Source: Burkholderiales bacterium
GTDB lineage: Bacteria > Pseudomonadota > Gammaproteobacteria > Burkholderiales > Burkholderiaceae_C
Length of the DNA stretch: 64,000 nucleotides
NCBI GenBank assembly: GCA_025358485.1
Contig: JANYJJ010000008.1
Coordinates: forward strand, 1 to 64,000
Direction: 5' to 3'
The notes under the pieces were generated by a model, which saw nothing but the letters and a program-made list of their open reading frames with translations, did not search any database and was not told the origin of the DNA. Positions 9,610 to 17,924 of the stretch are shown here, one piece after another. Numbering within the stretch: position 1 is the first letter of the stretch; the number at the start of each line of letters is the position of its first letter. Both the position numbers and the translations under genes were made by a program.

Positions 9610-10218
9610 ATGGAACTCATAGGCGAAAGACTCATTCCCGCATCGCGCGCCGACACATGGGCCGCGCTCAACGACCCGGCCGTTTTGAAGTCGTGCATCG
9701 CCGGTTGCGAGTCGCTGGCCAGCACGGGCCCGGACGCATTCGCGGCAGTCGTCGCGCTGCGCGTCGGCCCTGTCAGCGCGCGCTTCAAAGGCAACTTGCA
9801 GATGACCAACATCGCGGCACCCGTCAGCTACACCATCAACTTTGACGGGCAGGGCGGTGTGGCTGGTTTTGGCAAAGGCTCGGCCGACGTGGCGCTCAGC
9901 GAACAGGGCGCGCAGACGCTGCTCAAGTACACGGCTCGGGCGCAAGTGGGCGGCAAGATGGCGCAGGTTGGTTCACGCTTGATTGACGCTGCGGCTGGCA
10001 AAATCACCGAAGACTTTTTCAAGGCATTTGAAGCGCATTTGTTGGCATTGAACCCGCAGATTGCAGCCGCTGCAGCTGCTGAAGCCGACGCAGCCATGTC
10101 CGCCGCCAGCCCCTCAACGGCGCTGACCACGAAAGCCCAACAGCCCGGCAACAACACGGTTTGGTACGTGGTGGGCGCGGCGGTGGTGTTGGTGGCGCTG
10201 TACTTGTTTTCTCGTTGA
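9610..10218 (+). CDS. coxG: CoxG-like SRPBCC protein with a C-terminal membrane anchor
   Basis: This 202-aa protein has the CoxG/SRPBCC fold. It starts MELIGERLIPASRADTWAAL and has the typical LKSCIAGCESL, then GPVSARFKGNL. The last 20 residues (WYVVGAAVVLVALYLF) form a hydrophobic tail after a Ala/Ser-rich linker, so it is probably anchored in the inner membrane. CoxG proteins are reported to recruit the hydroxylase to the membrane. The ATG at 9610 lies 25 bp after the coxE stop. Confidence 0.88.
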   Translation: MELIGERLIPASRADTWAALNDPAVLKSCIAGCESLASTGPDAFAAVVALRVGPVSARFKGNLQMTNIAAPVSYTINFDGQGGVAGFGKGSADVALSEQGAQTLLKYTARAQVGGKMAQVGSRLIDAAAGKITEDFFKAFEAHLLALNPQIAAAAAAEADAAMSAASPSTALTTKAQQPGNNTVWYVVGAAVVLVALYLFSR

Positions 10219-10260
10219 ATCACACTCGCTTGTTGATAGATTTTTGAAAGGGCCACCACC

Positions 10261-11301
10261 ATGGACAGCCTCGACCTGCAGGTACTTTCTCAAGCGCGTG
10301 ACTGGCACGGACAAGGCCACAAAGTGTGGCTTGTCACTGTCATTGAAACCTGGGGCTCGGCCCCGCGTCCGCCCGGTGCGCTGCTGGCGTTGCGCGGCGA
10401 CGGTTTGGTGGTCGGTTCGGTGTCGGGTGGCTGCGTGGAAGACGATTTGATCGACCGCGTGCGCCACGGCGAACGCGTGGATCAAGCCTCACTCATCACC
10501 TACGGCGTGAGCAAAGAAGAAGCTGCGCGCTTTGGCTTGCCGTGTGGCGGCAACCTGCGCTTGGTGCAAGAGCCGCTCAGCCGCACCGATTGGATAGACG
10601 AAATTTTGACGCGCACCGCCAAGCATGAATTGGTGTCACGCAGCCTGAGTTTGGAAACTGGCGTCGTCACCGTGCAAGCGGCCTCGCGCGGCGATAAGTT
10701 TGAATTCAACGGCACCGAACTGCGCGCGCTGTTTGGCCCGCGCTGGCGCTTGCTCATCATCGGCGCAGGGCAGTTGTCGCGGGTGCTGGCCAACATGGCG
10801 CTGGCATTGGACTTTGAGGTGATTTGCTGCGACCCGCGTGAGGAATACAACCTTACGTGGGACGTGCCCGGCAGCAGCTTCAGCAAGGGCATGCCCGACG
10901 ACTTGGTGCTGGAGTTGCAGCTTGATCCGCACAGTGCCGTGGTGGCGGTCACGCACGACCCCAAGTTGGATGATTTGGTGTTGCTGGAGGCCTTGAAGTC
11001 ACCCGCCTTTTATGTTGGCGCGCTGGGCTCACGCAGTAACACCGCCGTTCGCAAAGAACGCTTGAAACTGTTTGATCTGTCCTCTGCTGAAATCGACCGC
11101 CTGCACGGCCCGATAGGCCTGGACTTGGGCAGCAAAACACCGGCAGAGATTGCGGTCTCCATCATTGGCGAAATTGTCGCGGTGAAAAACGGTGTCGCCT
11201 TGACGCAGAAAAAAGAGGGTTCGGCCATGCCAGTCAGCAGCATTCACAACAGCAACAGCAACAGCAACAGCGGCAATGTGTGTGAGAGTTCGCGCGCATG
11301 A
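10261..11301 (+). CDS. XdhC/CoxI-family molybdenum cofactor insertion protein
   Basis: This 346-aa XdhC-family protein, related to CoxF and CoxI, is thought to sulfurate or deliver the molybdenum cofactor. The N-terminal XdhC_CoxI domain shows TVIETWGSAPRPPGALLA and VSGGCVEDDLI. A Rossmann-like C-terminal domain has LLIIGAGQLSRVLA, AVVAVTHDPKLDDL and YVGALGSRSNTA, and ends with GLDLGSKTPAEIAVSI. The last 25 residues are a Ser/Asn-rich tail encoded by a six-base repeat. The stop codon overlaps the start of the TonB receptor gene as ATGA. Confidence 0.9.
   Translation: MDSLDLQVLSQARDWHGQGHKVWLVTVIETWGSAPRPPGALLALRGDGLVVGSVSGGCVEDDLIDRVRHGERVDQASLITYGVSKEEAARFGLPCGGNLRLVQEPLSRTDWIDEILTRTAKHELVSRSLSLETGVVTVQAASRGDKFEFNGTELRALFGPRWRLLIIGAGQLSRVLANMALALDFEVICCDPREEYNLTWDVPGSSFSKGMPDDLVLELQLDPHSAVVAVTHDPKLDDLVLLEALKSPAFYVGALGSRSNTAVRKERLKLFDLSSAEIDRLHGPIGLDLGSKTPAEIAVSIIGEIVAVKNGVALTQKKEGSAMPVSSIHNSNSNSNSGNVCESSRA
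11248..11271 (+). repeat. AACAGC microsatellite (4 units)
   Basis: Four copies of the six-base unit AACAGC encode an Asn-Ser repeat in the C-terminal tail of the XdhC-like protein, 26 bp before the TonB-receptor start. Loss or gain of whole units keeps the frame. Confidence 0.7.
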
Positions 11302-13463
11302 ACGCGACCCAGCGCGCCTGCACTGAAAACTTTCAAAAAGCGCTGCTGAGCGCAGCAGTTTTAGCGGCCACCCAAAGCATGGCGCAAGACGCCTCACGCC
11401 TTGAGACCGTCGTGGTCACTGGCTCGGTGGTTGAGCGTCGAATCGCAGACGCACCCTACGCCATCGACGCCATTGGCTCTGAGGCGCTGCGCGCAGGTGG
11501 TGCCATGGTCAACTTGTCTGAAGCCCTGGCGCGCGTGCCGGGCCTGACCATCAACAACCGCAACAACTACGCGCAAGACTTGCAAATCAGCTCACGCGGG
11601 TTCGGCGCACGCTCGGGGTTTGGCGTGCGCGGCTTGCGGCTTTACACCGACGGCATTCCGGCCAGCATGCCCGACGGGCAGGGCCAGGTCACCCACTTCG
11701 ACTTGGCCGGTGCGAAACGCGTGGAGGTGTTGCGCGGCCCGTTTTCGGTTCTTTACGGCAACAGTTCGGGCGGGGTGATTTCGCTGTTCAGCAGCGCGCC
11801 CACAACGCCGCGTTTCAACGTTGACCTGGACGGCGGCAGCTTTGGTTTGAAACAGCTGCGCCTGGGTGTGCAGGCACCGCTGAGTGAGGCGCTCGACATC
11901 AAAGCCCAGGTTTCCAAGTTTGAAATTACCGGCTTTCGCCCGCACTCCGAAGCGCAGCGCACTTTGGGCAATTTGCGCATCGGTTGGCACAGCGACTCCG
12001 ACCGCGTCACCGTGCTGGCCAATGACATCACGCAGGTGGCGAACGACCCTTTGGGTTTGACGCGTGCGCAGATCGATGCCGATCCGCGCCAGACAGCGTC
12101 TGTGGCAGAGCAGTTCAACGCCCGCAAAACGGCGCGTCAAAGCCAGGTCGGTGCGCGTTGGCAGCATGCGTTCGCAGACAGCTCGGCCCTGCGCGAAAGC
12201 GCCGTCACGCTGTACGGCGGTTCACGCGGCGTCACGCAGTGGCAGGCCATTCCTGTGGCCACGCAAACGCCACCCAAAAGCGGCGGCGGTGTGGTCGACT
12301 TCGACCGTGAGTACCAAGGCCTGGATGCGCGCTTGACCTTTCAATTCGGCCGTGTCGATTTGGTGGTGGGTGCTGCTGTTGAGCAGCAAACCGACGAGCG
12401 CCGTGGCTTCGAAAACTTCACCGGCACGGGTGCAGCGCAAGTGCTGGGCGTGACCGGCAAACAGCGCCGCGACGAAACCAATTTCGTCGAATCGCAAGAC
12501 GTGTTTGCGCAGGCTGAGGCACGTCTCACAGACGGCATCAGCGCCACAGGCGGCGTGCGCAGTGGCAGCGTGCGCTTCAAGGCGACCGACCGTTACCTCA
12601 GCAACGGCAACGACTCTGGCGAGCTGAAATTCAACTACTCCAACCCGGTGGTGGGCCTGCGCTGGAGGCTGCAACCTGGCTTGGCTTTGCACGTGAGCGC
12701 AGGGCGCGGTTTTGAGTCACCCACGCTGAATGAATTGGCTTACCGCGCTGACGGCACGGCCGGATTCAACACGACCTTGTTGCCGCAAACCAGCCAACAG
12801 ATTGAGGTGGGCGCGCGCTGGAATGCCGGCGATTTGAACCTCGACGCCACGTTGTTCCAAGCCAAAACCGAAAATGAAATTGGCGTGCTCACCAACTCCG
12901 GCGGGCGCAGCAGCTTTCAAAATGTCGGACGCACAAAACGCCAGGGCTTGGAGTTGGGCATGGGCTGGCAGGTGTTCAAAAGCTTGCGTTGGCAATTGGC
13001 TTTGACGGCGTTGAACGCCACTTACAGCGACAACTTTTTGACCTGCGCTGTCACTTCCCCGCCATCGCCTTGCGTCACACCCACGTTGGCGGTTCCCAGT
13101 GGCAATCGCATTGCGGGCACAGTGGCAAAAAGCGCGTTCACCGAGTTGGCGTGGCAGCCCTGGGCAGGTCAGCCGACCACCTTCGCGGTCGAGTGGCGCG
13201 CACAAGGCCGCACCCCAGTCAATGACGTGAACAGCGACTTTGCAGGCGGGTACGGTGAAGCCAGTTTGCGCGCGTCGCACACCTTTTTGCTGGGTCAAAA
13301 CGCCAGCGCAGGGCGCAAATTGGAACTGCTGGCGCGCATCGACAACGTCAGCAACCGCAGCCATGTGGGCAGCGTGATCGTCAATGACGGGAATGCGCGC
13401 TTCTTCGAGTCCGCAGCACCGCGCAACGCGTTGTTGAGTCTGCGTTACAGCGCCGGGTTTTGA
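11298..13463 (+). CDS. TonB-dependent outer-membrane receptor
   Basis: This 721-aa TonB-dependent receptor has a signal peptide (cleavage near MAQD), a TonB box (ETVVVTGS) and a plug domain with LARVPGLTINNRN and VEVLRGPFSVLYGNSSGG. The C-terminus ends LSLRYSAGF, a typical barrel end with terminal Phe. Such receptors import scarce or bulky ligands by proton-motive-force coupling. What is unusual is its place: it is translationally coupled by an ATGA overlap to the XdhC-like gene at the end of a molybdenum-hydroxylase operon. The ligand cannot be read from sequence; a substrate of the hydroxylase or a metal chelate are the natural guesses. Confidence 0.92.
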   Translation: MNATQRACTENFQKALLSAAVLAATQSMAQDASRLETVVVTGSVVERRIADAPYAIDAIGSEALRAGGAMVNLSEALARVPGLTINNRNNYAQDLQISSRGFGARSGFGVRGLRLYTDGIPASMPDGQGQVTHFDLAGAKRVEVLRGPFSVLYGNSSGGVISLFSSAPTTPRFNVDLDGGSFGLKQLRLGVQAPLSEALDIKAQVSKFEITGFRPHSEAQRTLGNLRIGWHSDSDRVTVLANDITQVANDPLGLTRAQIDADPRQTASVAEQFNARKTARQSQVGARWQHAFADSSALRESAVTLYGGSRGVTQWQAIPVATQTPPKSGGGVVDFDREYQGLDARLTFQFGRVDLVVGAAVEQQTDERRGFENFTGTGAAQVLGVTGKQRRDETNFVESQDVFAQAEARLTDGISATGGVRSGSVRFKATDRYLSNGNDSGELKFNYSNPVVGLRWRLQPGLALHVSAGRGFESPTLNELAYRADGTAGFNTTLLPQTSQQIEVGARWNAGDLNLDATLFQAKTENEIGVLTNSGGRSSFQNVGRTKRQGLELGMGWQVFKSLRWQLALTALNATYSDNFLTCAVTSPPSPCVTPTLAVPSGNRIAGTVAKSAFTELAWQPWAGQPTTFAVEWRAQGRTPVNDVNSDFAGGYGEASLRASHTFLLGQNASAGRKLELLARIDNVSNRSHVGSVIVNDGNARFFESAAPRNALLSLRYSAGF

Positions 13464-14170
13464 CGCACAGCGCTACGCCTTGGGTGTTTGCGTTGTGTGC
13501 GCTGATCAGCACGCTGTGCTGCACTGCGCACGCCGCTGATCGGCCTTTTTTGCTCACGTCAAGCGCTGCGGCTGAGGAAGACGACGACGGCGTGTGGGCG
13601 CTTGAATCTTGGTGGCAACGAACACGAAGCCAGCAAGGGCTGAGCGTCGCGGCGGAATACGGGTTCAACCCGACCACTTCAGTTCAGCTTGAACGTTCAC
13701 GCGTGCAAGACCGCGTCGGTGGTGACCAAGCACAAGCTATGGAGCTGGAATTCAAGCACCTGTTCAACCGCATCGGCCGAGACGGCTGGGGTTGGGGCAT
13801 GGACGTTGGCGTCGGTGCGGCGTCGACGGACGGTGCCGGATGGCGTACTCAACGCCTGAGCGTCAAGCTGCCTTACACGCTTTCGCTGCGTGACGGCGAT
13901 GCCATGCTGCATGTGAATGTGGGCCTGCAAAAGCAGCACGATGAGCGCCGCGAATGGCTTGCGTCGGCGGCGTTCGAACACAAAATCGGCACCCGCACCA
14001 AGCTCTTCCTCGAACTGGGCCGCGAAGACCGCAGCACGCTGCTTCACGGCGGCGTGCGCCATTGGTTGAAGCGCGACAAGTTCGCGGTGGACTTCAGCGT
14101 GCAGCAGTCGCGAAGCGCTGAAAGCAAAGAACGAGGCGTGGTGATTGGGTTGGGCTGGTACGACCTGTAA
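13460..14170 (+). CDS. Exported protein of unknown function, coupled to the TonB receptor
   Basis: About 236 aa with an N-terminal hydrophobic signal (ALCALISTLCCTAHAAD). The rest alternates polar and aromatic residues (GWGWGMDVGVGAAS, VMLHVNVGL-like strands) and ends with VVIGLGWYDL, which suggests a small beta-barrel or periplasmic beta protein. The first possible start is a TTG at 13460 overlapping the receptor stop; the true start may be slightly downstream. As last gene of the operon it probably serves the receptor or the hydroxylase. I do not recognise a family. Confidence 0.7.
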   Translation: MTHSATPWVFALCALISTLCCTAHAADRPFLLTSSAAAEEDDDGVWALESWWQRTRSQQGLSVAAEYGFNPTTSVQLERSRVQDRVGGDQAQAMELEFKHLFNRIGRDGWGWGMDVGVGAASTDGAGWRTQRLSVKLPYTLSLRDGDAMLHVNVGLQKQHDERREWLASAAFEHKIGTRTKLFLELGREDRSTLLHGGVRHWLKRDKFAVDFSVQQSRSAESKERGVVIGLGWYDL

Positions 14171-14319
14171 TAGTTTCCAGTCGAACTGCTCGGGCCCCCG
14201 GGTGTCGTTTCATCAAACGTCCGACTCAGCCTGCGGCAGTCAGCCGCTGCGCTTCGGCACGCATGGAAACTGATGAAGACCTAGGAACTCCGCCACATTC
14301 ACGGCGGTGAATTGCGAGT

Positions 14320-14892
14320 TCACGCGTCCACTGAACACACACCGCCCGCACAGGTCGCGTCACTACCGTCGCAGCGAGCACCGACGACCGACTCAGCGCC
14401 ATCGGCAGGCTCATGCGCTGTCGCCTCGGCGAGCAACTGTCCGATCACCGCACCCAATTGCAGGTCGTCGATTTGGCCGAAATGATTCAGTCTCATGCGA
14501 CCCTGAGAATCAAAAACCACAACACTGGGCGTTCCGCGAAGCCCGTAGGCCTGCATCGTCAGTGGCACCGTTCCGCCGGTGTCAGCTTGGTCAACGCCGA
14601 CGGGAAACTCAATGCCGTACTCATGCAAAAAAACGCGCAGCGCCTCGGGACCCATCACGTTGTGATGTTCGAAGACAGTGTGCAAACCAATCACGGCGAG
14701 TCGGTCTTGCGGAAAGCTGCGATGAACGCGCATCGCTTGCGGCAAGCCGTGCGACACACAACCCGGGCACAGCATCTGAAAGCTGTGCATCACCACAACC
14801 CTCCCGAGCAGGCCACTCAAGCCGACTGGCATCGGCGAATTGAACCACTGGCTGGTTTGCAGAGCCGGGGAGCTGCTGGCGATGTTGTTCAT
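14320..14892 (-). CDS. Redoxin/thioredoxin-fold protein with a Cys-rich tail
   Basis: This 190-aa thioredoxin-fold protein of the redoxin or AhpC/TSA type has a CPGC active site (MLCPGCVSHGLP) and the cis-Pro segment RGTPSVVVFDSQG. It lacks a signal peptide. The last 25 residues contain three more cysteines (ARCDGSDATCAGGVC), which could form a disulfide relay or bind a metal. It lies 75 bp downstream of the AhpD-like gene on the same strand, so the two may share a redox role, for example in peroxide reduction. Confidence 0.8.
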   Translation of the reverse strand: MNNIASSSPALQTSQWFNSPMPVGLSGLLGRVVVMHSFQMLCPGCVSHGLPQAMRVHRSFPQDRLAVIGLHTVFEHHNVMGPEALRVFLHEYGIEFPVGVDQADTGGTVPLTMQAYGLRGTPSVVVFDSQGRMRLNHFGQIDDLQLGAVIGQLLAEATAHEPADGAESVVGARCDGSDATCAGGVCSVDA

Positions 14893-14967
14893 GATTCAGC
14901 CCAAAGTTTGAGAGCGCCTGGCGCAGGCGTGCGCCGGGCGCGCCTGCATTGCCGTTTCTGTTGCGCT

Positions 14968-15513
14968 TCAGGCCGCGCGGCGCAGCGCAACGGCGGGAAA
15001 ATCGACCGGCACAGCGAATGCCACGTTGACATAGTTGGTGAACAAATTCAAAGCCACATGGGCCAAGATTTCGACGACTTCCTCATCAGCAAATCCCGCT
15101 TCGCGCAGCGCATGCACGTCGACGTCACTGACCTGCCCCCGGTCATTGACGAGCTTTAGCGCGAATTGCAGCGCTGCCTGCGTCTTTGAATCGGTCGACA
15201 CGCCGGCTTGGGCGTGCCGCATTTCGTCTGCGCTGGCGCCCGCCTTGCGGCCCAGTGCGGTGTGCGCAGCCAAGCAGTATTCGCAGGCATTGCGATCGGC
15301 CACTGCCACGGCAATTTGCTCGCCGAGTTTGGGCGCGAGCACGCCGCCGCCCAAGGCACCAAAAACCGACCACATGCTCTTCAGCGCCGCCGATGAATTG
15401 GCGACAGCGCGGAACATGTTGGGTGTGGTGCCGAAAGCGGCGTGGATCGAATCAAGCAGCGCCTTGCGGTCGGCTGTGGTGGCATTGCGGTCTATGAGGG
15501 GAACGCGGTTCAT
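14968..15513 (-). CDS. Carboxymuconolactone decarboxylase/AhpD-family protein
   Basis: This 181-aa protein has the CMD/AhpD core motif, a CxxC followed by His in ACEYCLAAHTALGRKAG. This is the redox site of AhpD-like alkylhydroperoxidase partners. The helices after it (DEEVVEILAHVALNLFTNYVN) also match the family. It probably reduces peroxides or recycles a peroxiredoxin, and the downstream redoxin gene is a candidate partner. Confidence 0.88.
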   Translation of the reverse strand: MNRVPLIDRNATTADRKALLDSIHAAFGTTPNMFRAVANSSAALKSMWSVFGALGGGVLAPKLGEQIAVAVADRNACEYCLAAHTALGRKAGASADEMRHAQAGVSTDSKTQAALQFALKLVNDRGQVSDVDVHALREAGFADEEVVEILAHVALNLFTNYVNVAFAVPVDFPAVALRRAA

Positions 15514-15577
15514 GGTGAATCCTTAATTGGAGTTTGCTGAGCAATGAAAAGAGGCAAGGCGGATCAACATTGAGTGC

Positions 15578-16246
15578 TCAAAACTGGCCCTCGCGAACGT
15601 AGGGATAGCTCCACAAAATGGTTTGCATCAACACCGCTTTGACCCAAGCTGCGTGCATCTTTTCAACGTCAGCGGCCGAGGCGCCTTTTTTCGCCAAAAA
15701 GGGTTTGAGCGTGGTGGTCACCGGCACCGTCAGGGCGGAGAGATAGCGGAAGTTGACCAGCGGAACGCTGTCTGCTTTGTCCGTTTTGTTTTTCTTGGCT
15801 GTGGTGTGACGCAGGCCGATTTCGTACTGGTAATCAAGCCAGGCTTGATCGTGATTGGCGTCGGCCGTGTCGACAATCCATTGACTAAAGCGCTTGCGCA
15901 CCGCGCCGAGATAAGCGCCATCGGGCGCGCCAGTTTTGTTGTTCTTGAAGTACACGACCAACTCGGGCGTGGAAGCGACAAAGCCGTACCAAACATCGAG
16001 GATCGCTTCGGTCTGGTCGGCCAGGATGGGCTTGCTCATGCGCAGGTAGCGGGTGTCTTCCTCGCTGAACAGCAGAGTCTTCTTCAGCGCCTCCAAGTCG
16101 GCCAAGGTGTACGGAGCCTTGGTCAACGACTTCTGCCCCATCGTGTAGCCCGGGATGGAAGGAGCAGATTGGGCGTTGACGCTCTGAGGCAAAACAGCAG
16201 CCAGCAAAAGTGCCAGGCTGGCAGCGACCAGTGGTTTCGGTTTCAT
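15578..16246 (-). CDS. Exported protoglobin-domain protein
   Basis: This 222-aa protein begins at ATG 16246 with a clear Sec signal (VAASLALLLAAVLPQSVNAQ). The mature part resembles the single-domain protoglobin/sensor-globin fold: YTLADLEALKKT, FSEEDTRYLRMSKPIL, VASTPELVVYFKN, and the proximal-His helix EIGLRHTTAKKNK. Protoglobins bind heme and gas ligands; most are cytoplasmic, so a periplasmic form is uncommon. No signalling domain is fused to it. Confidence 0.8.
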   Translation of the reverse strand: MKPKPLVAASLALLLAAVLPQSVNAQSAPSIPGYTMGQKSLTKAPYTLADLEALKKTLLFSEEDTRYLRMSKPILADQTEAILDVWYGFVASTPELVVYFKNNKTGAPDGAYLGAVRKRFSQWIVDTADANHDQAWLDYQYEIGLRHTTAKKNKTDKADSVPLVNFRYLSALTVPVTTTLKPFLAKKGASAADVEKMHAAWVKAVLMQTILWSYPYVREGQF

Positions 16247-16570
16247 GGTGTTCCTTAAAAACGGGGGTTGGCGCGACACCGATGTGTCATTGCGCTGGAC
16301 GAAAGTGTCTGCGCAATATCTGTACGATTCAGCTCATATCGTCTTCAAGATAATCCATTCCGTCCAAACAATGTGAGGCTCGTTGGGTGAGCGCGGCGCA
16401 ATTTCGCGCAGTGTTCTTGCACCTAGGCTGAGATTTCAGCTTCACGTCAGCCGAGCCTGCTGCCTAGCGCAGAAGCCAAGCTCAATGCCGCGACATGTTG
16501 GAGCCTTGCAGCAGCACGTTGACCTGCTGTCGTCCGACACCTCGAAAAAGCACCGATTGCGAAGTCCGTT
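16247..16570. other. Intergenic stretch, no gene seen
   Basis: This 324-bp stretch lies between the protoglobin start and the 3' end of the ABC1-kinase gene. The AT-richer part at 16310-16375 probably carries the protoglobin promoter. No convincing gene, RNA or terminator was seen. Confidence 0.5.
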
Positions 16571-17917
16571 TCACAGCCGCCCGCGGAACACCTCGCCCAT
16601 GTCCACACGCGCTTTCAAGCGGGCGCACAGCATGAAAGTGCCGACAAATTTGCGCTGCAAAAACAGCATGTCGGGCGGTGGGGTTGAGGCAAAGCCTTCG
16701 CCAAAAAATTGGGCGCGGCCTTGATCGAATCCGCGTTTGAAAAGGTCAGACGCGGCGAAGTCGTAAGGGCCTTCATGCCGCAGCGGCTCGCCCGCCATCA
16801 GCATCATCTCGACAACACCGCGCGTTTGTGCTGGTGCGTCGTTCAGGCCGATGAAGCCAGCGGCCTGCGCCGCTTGCAAAACGCCTTCCGCATCGTTGTC
16901 CCGCTGAGCGCGGGCCAGTGCTCGAATGTGCTCGGCGCGTTCGGGCAGCACGGCTTGCGTCGCTCCGAAATCCAGCAAGGCAATGCGGCCGGTGTTGGCA
17001 TCAAACAAGTAGTTGCCAAAGTTGGGATCGGTTTGCACCAAGTGCATGTCAAACAGTTCGCGCACCGCCAAACGGCACAGCGCGCTGGCGGCACGGTCGC
17101 GTTGCGACTGCACGGTGTAGACCATCTTGTCGATGGCCACGCCGCGCATGAATTCGGTGGCCAGGATGTGGTCGGTGCAGTGTTCTTGCACCAGGTCGGG
17201 CACGATCAGGACCGGGTCATCGCCGAGCATGGTTTTGTAGCTCTGCATGGCGATGGCTTCGGCGCGGTAATCGGTCTCGGCATGAAGCTGCTCGCGGATG
17301 CGATCAAACAAAGGTGTTGGGTCAGGTGCACCAGCCGGGACAAAGCCGGGCAGGCGCGTGAGCAGCATCAAGTTGGCCACGTCGCTGTCGATGCTGGCCT
17401 TGACGCCGGGGTATTGAATTTTCAAGGCCAGCACGCGGCCGTCGTGCGTTTCAACTTTGTGAACTTGACCTATGGACGCCGCCGCAATCGGCTGTTCACT
17501 GAAGCTGCGAAAGCGCTGCTTCCACTTGGCACCATATTCGCGCTTTAGCACCTGCGCCAACTGCTCCGGTGGCATCACATGCGCCTGGTCGCGCAAGCCG
17601 CCCAGCATCTCGGCAAACAGCGGCGGCAACACGCCATTGCCACCTTGACCGTCCATGGACATCAACTGCCCCAGCTTCAACACCGCGCCGCGCATCTGCG
17701 ACATGCGCTCGGCCAAGCGCTTGGCGTTGCCGGGAGTGAGCATGAGCTGCGATACATCCAGGCGCTCGCCACGTGCCAAACGTGCCACACCTTCGATGGC
17801 CGCACCTGCCGCCATCTCAGACACGGCGCGGCCAAAGTGCAGGAAGCGGCTGGTGCGACCTTGCGGCACAGACGCAACGCGCGGTTTTTTGGGCGGGGGC
17901 ATGGGCATATTCGTCAA
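16571..17917 (-). CDS. ABC1/UbiB-family atypical protein kinase
   Basis: This 448-aa ABC1 (AarF/COQ8/UbiB) family member has the KxGQ motif (AVLKLGQLMSMDG), the Ala-rich loop AASIGQVHKVE, the lysine of LALKIQYPG, the catalytic segment QTDPNFGNYLF and the metal-binding DFG of LLDFGATQ. Members act in quinone or isoprenoid lipid homeostasis as ATPases rather than classical kinases. It lacks the C-terminal hydrophobic helices of UbiB, so it is more likely an accessory paralogue. It lies 7 bp after the AraC-family gene in an apparent operon. Confidence 0.87.
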   Translation of the reverse strand: MTNMPMPPPKKPRVASVPQGRTSRFLHFGRAVSEMAAGAAIEGVARLARGERLDVSQLMLTPGNAKRLAERMSQMRGAVLKLGQLMSMDGQGGNGVLPPLFAEMLGGLRDQAHVMPPEQLAQVLKREYGAKWKQRFRSFSEQPIAAASIGQVHKVETHDGRVLALKIQYPGVKASIDSDVANLMLLTRLPGFVPAGAPDPTPLFDRIREQLHAETDYRAEAIAMQSYKTMLGDDPVLIVPDLVQEHCTDHILATEFMRGVAIDKMVYTVQSQRDRAASALCRLAVRELFDMHLVQTDPNFGNYLFDANTGRIALLDFGATQAVLPERAEHIRALARAQRDNDAEGVLQAAQAAGFIGLNDAPAQTRGVVEMMLMAGEPLRHEGPYDFAASDLFKRGFDQGRAQFFGEGFASTPPPDMLFLQRKFVGTFMLCARLKARVDMGEVFRGRL

Positions 17918-17924
17918 CTTGCCA

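Noticed and set aside
14170-14320. Terminator between the convergent operon end and the redoxin gene
   Set aside because: A weak stem at 14297-14312 exists but there is no T-run on either strand and the stem is only 6 bp.
16383-16724. Short plus-strand gene overlapping the ABC1-kinase 3' end
   Set aside because: It overlaps a well-supported gene on the other strand and its translation shows no family features.
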